DNA of 6,880 bases from Promethearchaeota archaeon (GTDB lineage: Archaea; Asgardarchaeota; Lokiarchaeia; Sigynarchaeales; SOKP01). The position numbers and the translations under genes were made by a program. The notes beneath the pieces are model-generated. The model saw nothing but the letters and a program-made list of their open reading frames with translations. It did no database searches and was not told the DNA's origin. The stretch is taken from assembly GCA_019057735.1 (NCBI GenBank), contig JAHLWV010000117.1, positions 1-6,880 on the forward strand, written 5' to 3'. Of the stretch, positions 1-4,196 are shown piece by piece (the first letter of the stretch is position 1; each line of letters begins with the position of its first letter).

Positions 1-984
1 GACTCAACCTTTCAAATTCTAGACAATTTAGAAGTAGTCTATGAGAAAGTAGGGAAACACGGGGGGGCCACTTTAGAAAAAAAATTGAAGTCATATATCA
101 ACCGTTTATCGGAGCTCTACCCAAAAGTTGTAAATTTTAACCCAGATTATTTCATTACATTTTCATCTGTTGAAGGTACGAGAATCTCATATGGATTAAA
201 TATCCCTTCGATAGGTTATAATGACGAGCCTCGTAATGTTCCAGTATGTAAACTGATATTTCCCTATTTAGATAACATCATTACTCCAATTTGTGTTCCC
301 GAACAGCTATATATAGACCTCCACGCAAAACCAAATAAATTAATAAGATATAATGGTATAGATGAGATAGCTTGGTTATCGGAGTATCAACCAAATCCGT
401 CTATTCTTGATGAATATGGTTTAAAGAAAGGAGAATATGTATTAATGCGAAGTGAACCCTCTTTTGCAAGCTACTTTATTGGTGTTCTTAAGCCAGAAGA
501 ATCATTAATTAGCAAATTTTTTCCTCCTATATTTAGAGAATTTCCAAATCACAAATTTTTGATAATTGTAAGAACTAAAAAGCAAGAGTTATTTCTCAAC
601 GAGAAATTGAAGAATTACATCGGAAATTCTAACGTAAAAATAACAAGGTATATGCCGAATATCGTTGATCTGTGTTTTTACAGCAGTTTAGTGATCAGCG
701 GTGGTGGAACAATAGTGCGTGAATCAAGCTTATTAAATGTACCAAGTATAGAATATTTTCCAGGAGAAACTGCACCCCAAGAGCTTTTTTTAATAAATAA
801 TGGCTTCCCGTTACAACATATCAAAGAGACTGATAAAATTATAAAAAAATCTTTGGAAATTCTCTCAACAAAACCGAAATCTGATAGGTTTAGCAATAGT
901 TTTCGGGAAAAAATATTGAGTTTTGAGAATCCAAATGATTTCTGTTATAAAATCGTCAAGAATAACCTCTTAGAGCGTTCTTAG
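1..984 (+). CDS. DUF354 family protein (GT-B-like fold), 5'-truncated by window edge
   Basis: The frame is open from base 1, so the gene starts outside the window; the first in-frame start-like codon (TTG 85) is not its start. 327 residues are visible. The product matches my memory of DUF354 (PF04007), a family of unknown function related to UDP-GlcNAc 2-epimerases and GT-B glycosyltransferases, usually about 340-350 residues, so roughly 30-40 N-terminal residues are missing. Family landmarks seen: a GKHGG motif (bases 52-66), FSSVEGTR then GLNIPSIGYNDEP (about 160-231), YNGIDEIAWL (349-378), and the glycine-rich GGGTIVRES (700-726) in the C-terminal nucleotide-binding half, followed by FPG and a helix resembling epimerase C-termini. 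The likely role is nucleotide-sugar or polysaccharide metabolism in the cytoplasm; the reaction is unknown. The next gene is a convergent glycosyltransferase, which fits a glycan locus. Family assignment is confident; function is not. Confidence 0.85.
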   Translation, partial: DSTFQILDNLEVVYEKVGKHGGATLEKKLKSYINRLSELYPKVVNFNPDYFITFSSVEGTRISYGLNIPSIGYNDEPRNVPVCKLIFPYLDNIITPICVPEQLYIDLHAKPNKLIRYNGIDEIAWLSEYQPNPSILDEYGLKKGEYVLMRSEPSFASYFIGVLKPEESLISKFFPPIFREFPNHKFLIIVRTKKQELFLNEKLKNYIGNSNVKITRYMPNIVDLCFYSSLVISGGGTIVRESSLLNVPSIEYFPGETAPQELFLINNGFPLQHIKETDKIIKKSLEILSTKPKSDRFSNSFREKILSFENPNDFCYKIVKNNLLERS

Positions 985-1000
985 AGGTTCAAAAATTTTT
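964..1000. terminator. Hairpin over the overlapping convergent stop codons, then a T-run on the plus strand
   Basis: A perfect 7-bp inverted repeat, AACCTCT (964-970) and AGAGGTT (983-989), has a 12-nt loop and spans both stop codons. On the plus strand it is followed after 6 nt by TTTTT (996-1000), so it could end DUF354 transcription. Being symmetric, the hairpin would also form at the 3' end of the minus-strand glycosyltransferase mRNA, where the downstream tract is only moderately T-rich. Archaeal termination depends mainly on U-tracts, so the stem may instead protect mRNA ends. Confidence 0.4.
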
Positions 1001-2090
1001 CATATTCGTTTTCTAATCTTTTGCCTACAGCGTTCCAGCTGTACTTTTGGATATATTTTTGAGCATCATTAACTAATTGATTTCTTAGATCGTCATCACG
1101 CAGTAAGAGTTTTATTTTTTCTGCTAGTTTAATAGGATTTCTAGGCGGAACAAAAAGTGCGTGATCTTCTAAAATTTCTTTATATACTGAAATTGCTGAA
1201 CAAATAACAGGAGTTCCACAAGAAATAGCTTCCAAAGAGGTTAATCCAAATCCTTCAGATGAAGATGAATAAGTGATAAAAATATCTCCCATAGAAAAAT
1301 AGAATGGAATTTCAGTTTCGGGGATAAAACCTAAAAAACGAACATCTTCATAATCAGCAACCCAGTTATTGTATTCCTTTTCCATTAAAAAATCAGGTTT
1401 TCCACCAATAACTAGATTGAGATTAGGGTTTTCGCTTTTAACTAGCCTATAAGCTTCAATAATGCTTTTCACACCCTTATATTGTGTTATTCTTCCAACA
1501 TACAATAAAACTGGTCCATGAATATTTAGTTTTTCCTTTAATTTTTGAGCTTCATTCGGATATGGTTTGTATTTTTCATCAATACCGTTGTAAATCGTTT
1601 GAATTTTATTCTTGTCAATATTGGGGATAAAATGCTGAAATTCCTGTTTAACAAAATTAGATACTGTTACTATTGATGATGCTCTTCTTGAAACAAATTT
1701 AATTAAGAGCTTTTCTACGGGAATTTTTGTGAGTTGTGTTTCAAAAGGAGTAAAGTCGTGAATTGTACATATGAACTTTTTCTGACGAGATAAAATCACT
1801 GGTAAGGCAGCCTTTGCGCTATTTGCATGCACAATATCGAATTTATTTCTTCTTAAGTATCTGATGACTTTAAAATAAAAATGAAGCACCCACAGAAACC
1901 TTTTTCTGATTAGATCAAATTGAATAATGTCTGGAGTGTCTAAGTCTTTATTCCATTTACCGGTGACTAATTTAACGCTATGTCCCTGTTTTTTTAGATA
2001 TTCAAAAAGTGCTCTTATGACTTTTGCCTCACCATCCGCACTATCTGGAGAAACTGTTAAAGAAATAAGGCATATTTTTAGTTTTTTCAT
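981..2090 (-). CDS. Glycosyltransferase family 4 (GT-B fold)
   Basis: This 369-residue protein has the normal length and layout of a retaining GT4 enzyme, which moves a sugar from a nucleotide-sugar donor to a glycan or lipid acceptor at the cytoplasmic membrane face. The N-terminal acceptor domain begins KICLIS and carries the Glyco_transf_4 pattern, with IVHANSAKAA near 86-95 and TIHDFTPFE with His111. The linker has TIYNGID (165-171). The C-terminal Glycos_transf_1 domain opens with LLYVGRITQYKG (Arg200 and Lys205, the usual donor-phosphate contacts) and holds the EX7E signature EGFGLTSLE (Glu279, Glu287) followed by CGTPVI. There is no signal peptide or membrane segment. ATG 2090 is kept because MKKLKICLIS is a typical GT4 start, although the SD is weak (GAGAG). 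It lies 37 bp downstream of the aminopeptidase gene and overlaps DUF354 tail to tail by 4 bp. The sugar specificity cannot be read from the sequence. Confidence 0.92.
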   Translation of the reverse strand: MKKLKICLISLTVSPDSADGEAKVIRALFEYLKKQGHSVKLVTGKWNKDLDTPDIIQFDLIRKRFLWVLHFYFKVIRYLRRNKFDIVHANSAKAALPVILSRQKKFICTIHDFTPFETQLTKIPVEKLLIKFVSRRASSIVTVSNFVKQEFQHFIPNIDKNKIQTIYNGIDEKYKPYPNEAQKLKEKLNIHGPVLLYVGRITQYKGVKSIIEAYRLVKSENPNLNLVIGGKPDFLMEKEYNNWVADYEDVRFLGFIPETEIPFYFSMGDIFITYSSSSEGFGLTSLEAISCGTPVICSAISVYKEILEDHALFVPPRNPIKLAEKIKLLLRDDDLRNQLVNDAQKYIQKYSWNAVGKRLENEYEKFLNL

Positions 2091-2109
2091 AAGCTCTCTA
2101 AGATTACGT

Positions 2110-2148
2110 GGGTTTATATCGCCAATTTCAAGTTAACTGTTTAAACCC
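2110..2148 (-). promoter_or_regulatory. Inverted repeat spanning the aminopeptidase stop, just before the glycosyltransferase start
   Basis: GGGTTTA (2110-2116) and TAAACCC (2142-2148) form a perfect 7-bp inverted repeat with a 25-nt loop containing the aminopeptidase TGA stop (2128-2130). In the minus-strand transcript the stem ends 19 nt before the glycosyltransferase ATG. No T-run follows, so it is a poor terminator; it could be an intercistronic hairpin that affects processing or translation. The repeat is certain; the function is guesswork. Confidence 0.25.
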
Positions 2149-3108
2149 GTCTTCAGTTATTAGTATCGTTTCTTCGCTCTGAGCTACAAACTCCCCCTTC
2201 TTTTCTGCTAGAACATAATGAACTTGAATTTTTCCTTGTTGAATTAATTCTTGGAGTCCAAAAACAACACCCATTCTAAAATCTTTAGCTAACCATCTTT
2301 CTGCAAATGGAAGCGTTTTGTAATTTTTATTGATATGTCCTAAAATTTGCTTAGATGTTTTTCTCCTCAGCGGAACTCTTCCTGCGTAAGGGTTTAATTC
2401 ATAGATATAGGAAGCATTTGTATTGTGAACGCTTCCTTCTCCTGTTGAAGCAAAAATTTCTATGGCAAAAACTTCTCCTTCTTCCATAACATCCCCACCT
2501 TGGTTACCCATTTCAGGCAATTGTTTTTTACCGTGCACAATCCATCTTTCAATTTGATGTCCGCCTAATTCTTTTATTGGGTTAAATTTAAATCCTTTAA
2601 CAATGCCTTCAATTTTTTTTCCTAATTCCCTAGTATTGATTTTGGGTTTAGCTAACATTTTTGCTGCTTCAAGCGCTACTTCAGTTGCTTGAATTATATT
2701 TTCAAGGGATGCTTCATCATTGAAACTTACTGTAAAGGCAGTGTCAACAATGTAACCTTCGACATGAACTCCTAAATCAATTTTCACAATATCTCCTTCA
2801 TTAATAGTAAGTTCATCGTCTTTAATTGGAGAAGTATAATGAGCTGCTATATTATTTATACTTACGTTGATAGGAAACGCCCATCCTCCACCTAACTCGA
2901 TGATTTTTGCTTCAGCGCTATTAATAAGATTAAATACATTTGTTCCAACCTTAAGTTGTGGCCTAATGAATTTTTTTATTTCTTGAGCGATTTTACCAGC
3001 TTTATTAAGAGATTCTAACTTAATTTTTTTTTCTTTGGCTTCAGTTTCTGCGTCTTCCTTACTACTTCCTTGATCAGATTGATTTTTCATTTTGTTTATT
3101 TCATTCAT
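2128..3108 (-). CDS. map: Methionine aminopeptidase, type II
   Basis: The enzyme removes the initiator methionine from nascent proteins in the cytoplasm. Its 326 residues show the pita-bread metalloprotease fold with all expected metal ligands: Asp111 (KIDLGVH), Asp122 (VDTAFT), His184 (GGHQIERW), Glu217 (AIEIFAS) and Glu312 (VAQSEET). The catalytic histidines are also present: His90 (AAHYTSP) and His192 (IVHGKK). The helical insert near 247-300, with TLPFAERWL, marks type II as in archaea and eukaryotes. Archaeal enzymes are usually about 295 residues; this one carries about 28-30 extra charged N-terminal residues before the core (KLESLNKAGKIAQ). Two in-frame ATGs exist, at 3108 and 3090. 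Neither has an SD; 3108 has a TATA-like tract at the distance expected for a leaderless mRNA, so I keep it. An oddity is Glu313 where the family normally has His after the glutamate ligand (EHT). The glycosyltransferase gene follows at 37 bp and may be co-transcribed. Confidence 0.95.
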   Translation of the reverse strand: MNEINKMKNQSDQGSSKEDAETEAKEKKIKLESLNKAGKIAQEIKKFIRPQLKVGTNVFNLINSAEAKIIELGGGWAFPINVSINNIAAHYTSPIKDDELTINEGDIVKIDLGVHVEGYIVDTAFTVSFNDEASLENIIQATEVALEAAKMLAKPKINTRELGKKIEGIVKGFKFNPIKELGGHQIERWIVHGKKQLPEMGNQGGDVMEEGEVFAIEIFASTGEGSVHNTNASYIYELNPYAGRVPLRRKTSKQILGHINKNYKTLPFAERWLAKDFRMGVVFGLQELIQQGKIQVHYVLAEKKGEFVAQSEETILITEDGFKQLT

Positions 3109-3130
3109 TGATATATGTTAACGTTAAAAT

Positions 3131-3146
3131 TGATAAAAATATTTTT
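3131..3146 (-). promoter_or_regulatory. Possible TATA element for a leaderless aminopeptidase transcript
   Basis: Read on the minus strand the tract is AAAAATATTTTTATCA. Its downstream part (3131-3140) lies 23-32 nt before the A of ATG 3108, the spacing expected if transcription starts at or next to the start codon. The absence of an SD before that ATG fits a leaderless mRNA. In DNA this AT-rich such a match can arise by chance. Confidence 0.25.
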
Positions 3147-3312
3147 TATTTTAGTACCACATGCATTATAAAATAGAAAAATAAGGTAAACATTAATAAT
3201 TAAATAAAGTTAATTTTAATAGATCATCTAAGTAATTAATTAATCACTCATTACGATGATTTACATTTGAGTGAAAATTTTTGTAAGATACTAAAACTCT
3301 CGTTAAAAAGTT

Positions 3313-3319
3313 AGGAGGG
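3313..3319 (+). promoter_or_regulatory. Strong Shine-Dalgarno site of the Roadblock gene
   Basis: AGGAGGG is complementary to the 3' end of archaeal 16S rRNA. Its AGGAGG core (3313-3318) ends 9 nt before the in-frame TTG (3328) and 5 nt before an out-of-frame ATG (3324). It decides the start: upstream in the coding frame there is no ATG, GTG or TTG between the stop at 3304-3306 and the TTG, so TTG is the only possible initiation codon of this gene. Confidence 0.8.
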
Positions 3320-3327
3320 ATATATGG

Positions 3328-3699
3328 TTGTCTGAGAATATTAGCGAGCTCACGGATCTTCTAAGAAAATTATCCGCAGTAAATAGTGATATAGAGGGTT
3401 CCGCTATAGTAAGTGTTCAAGGACTTCCAATTTGTTCCGTTTTAAGTCGTAATGTGAACGATGGCATTGTTTCTGCGATGTCAGCAGCTATACAGAGCGT
3501 TTCAGAGCGAGCGGTTGAGGAACTTGATAGAGGTGAGTTAAAAAGAATCCTTATTGAAGGTCTAAATGGAATTATTGTTCTCTCTAAAGCTGGTGAAAAC
3601 GCTATTTTATGCACGCTTTGTAGCGCTAATTCTAGTTTAGGTATGGTTTTTCTAAATATTCAAAGCGTTTCCAATAGGATTGCTTCACTTTTAGATTAG
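3328..3699 (+). CDS. Roadblock/LC7 (MglB-like) domain protein
   Basis: This 123-residue protein is a single Roadblock/LC7 domain (PF03259), a small alpha/beta fold that dimerises and, in MglB, dynein light chains and Ragulator/Rag complexes, binds or regulates Ras-like GTPases. The pattern fits: an N-terminal helix (SELTDLLRKLSAV, 6-18), a beta hairpin (GSAIVSVQGLPICSVL, 24-39), a long helix with MSAAIQSVSERAVEEL (51-66), central strands (RILIEGLNGIIVLSKAG, 73-89; AILCTLC, 92-98), and a C-terminal helix (105-122). No membrane segment or signal is present, so it is cytoplasmic. Initiation is at TTG behind a strong SD. IQSVSER (55-61) and IQSVSNR (111-117) are near-identical heptads in the two helices. 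A CxxC (Cys95, Cys98) is visible, with no known role. No GTPase gene is adjacent, so the partner is unknown. It is monocistronic, flanked by a long upstream spacer and a downstream terminator. Confidence 0.88.
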   Translation: MSENISELTDLLRKLSAVNSDIEGSAIVSVQGLPICSVLSRNVNDGIVSAMSAAIQSVSERAVEELDRGELKRILIEGLNGIIVLSKAGENAILCTLCSANSSLGMVFLNIQSVSNRIASLLD

Positions 3700-3721
3700 G
3701 AAACGCAGTTATTTTTATTTT
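3665..3721 (+). terminator. Hairpin plus T-rich tract ending the Roadblock transcript
   Basis: A perfect 8-bp inverted repeat, GCGTTTCC (3665-3672) and GGAAACGC (3699-3706), with a 26-nt loop, straddles the stop codon. It is followed almost at once by TTATTTTTATTTT (3709-3721). The T-rich tract alone would suffice as an archaeal terminator; the stem, unusually GC-rich for this region, may add mRNA stability. Confidence 0.5.
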
Positions 3722-3744
3722 CAGTGTTAGAAAATTAAAAATTT

Positions 3745-3760
3745 AAGAAAAAAAAGAAAA
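3745..3760 (-). terminator. T-rich terminator tract of the acylase / membrane-protein unit
   Basis: On the minus strand this reads TTTTCTTTTTTTTCTT, starting 27 nt after the stop codon of the small membrane protein. Such pyrimidine/U-rich runs are typical archaeal intrinsic terminators and need no hairpin; none with a GC-containing stem is seen next to it. Confidence 0.45.
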
Positions 3761-3787
3761 TACATTAAGTATTATTTAAATTTAATC

Positions 3788-4192
3788 CTATTTAGTCTTT
3801 AAATCCCTTGAAGGATGTTTATCGAGATATATTTTTATTACAGCCATCAAACCGTTACCAATTCCTCCACCAATAGCCCCAAATATAGCTGCTAATAGTA
3901 TAACGAGTATTAAAAATATCCATCCAGAATCTCCTCCAAAGATTAACTCTCCAAATTGATCAAGCAATAAATAGACATTTCGTGTAGCCAACCCAACTAT
4001 AACATATATTCCCCATGAAAGAGAGACTCCACAAAAACCACTTAAGATCCCGCGTTTTAACGATTTGTTAAGCATTCCTGCAATAATCCCCGGTATTATC
4101 ACTAACTGCCAAACTGGAATTAGAGTTAGCAACATTGTGAGGCATGAAACCGAAATTATACTTATGTAAAACGTTCTATTTTCAATTTCCAT
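3788..4192 (-). CDS. Small multi-pass membrane protein, function unknown
   Basis: I place the start at ATG 4192, giving 134 residues, because GGAGGG lies exactly 7 nt upstream and the protein then starts MEIENRTFY. The frame also extends to a TTG at 4234, which would add 14 residues but would overlap the acylase by 38 bp and has no SD that I can see. Hydrophobic stretches suggest four membrane segments near 7-25, 27-43, 48-69 and 90-120; the last is glycine-rich (AAIFGAIGGGIGNGL), which allows tight helix packing. Short basic ends (KSLKR near 43-47, and a Lys/Arg-rich tail) give hints of cytoplasmic loops. The look resembles small archaeal DUF5518-type proteins, but I cannot confirm any family. 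It starts 4 nt after the acylase stop, so it is very probably translated together with it and may be a membrane partner or an accessory of that enzyme. No catalytic motif is visible. Confidence 0.75.
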   Translation of the reverse strand: MEIENRTFYISIISVSCLTMLLTLIPVWQLVIIPGIIAGMLNKSLKRGILSGFCGVSLSWGIYVIVGLATRNVYLLLDQFGELIFGGDSGWIFLILVILLAAIFGAIGGGIGNGLMAVIKIYLDKHPSRDLKTK

Positions 4193-4196
4193 GCCA

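Larger units (their letters stand above)
3109..3327. other. Divergent AT-rich intergenic region with small repeats
   Basis: This 219-bp spacer must hold promoters for the aminopeptidase (minus) and the Roadblock gene (plus). Visible elements are a 10-bp palindrome TTAACGTTAA (3118-3127) just upstream of the aminopeptidase ATG; three tandem TAAT units (3233-3244); and an inverted repeat TCACTCA (3244-3250) / TGAGTGA (3268-3274) with a 17-nt spacer and arms about 24 bp apart, which could be a regulator site for the Roadblock gene. A TATA-like TTATAAAATA lies at 3166-3175. Many tracts here could pass for a TATA box, so I do not choose one for the plus strand. No reading frame or RNA gene is apparent. 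Confidence 0.4.

Noticed and set aside
58..67. Run of seven G as a G-quadruplex or a frameshift-prone homopolymer
   Set aside because: It is one isolated G-run, too few for a quadruplex. It encodes the conserved GKHGG motif in frame with the rest of DUF354, so there is no frameshift sign.
85..87. TTG as the start of the DUF354 gene
   Set aside because: The frame is open and shows family-conserved residues (GKHGG) upstream, so the true start lies before the window.
678..896. 72-residue reading frame on the minus strand inside DUF354
   Set aside because: It is fully antisense to a conserved coding region and has no recognisable domain.
1927..2136. 69-residue plus-strand reading frame
   Set aside because: It is antisense to the start of the glycosyltransferase and extends into the aminopeptidase end, with no family resemblance.
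2128..3108. Aminopeptidase as an inactive EBP1/PA2G4-like homologue or a Xaa-Pro peptidase
   Set aside because: All five metal ligands and both catalytic histidines are present, and the type II insert with TLPFAERWL fits methionine aminopeptidase.
3417..3614. 65-residue minus-strand reading frame inside the Roadblock gene
   Set aside because: It is antisense to a well-supported domain, with a composition typical of a shadow frame.
3776..3785. Palindrome TTAAATTTAA near the membrane-protein stop
   Set aside because: It is made only of A and T in a very AT-rich spacer, so chance explains it; I did not count it among the stop-codon hairpins.
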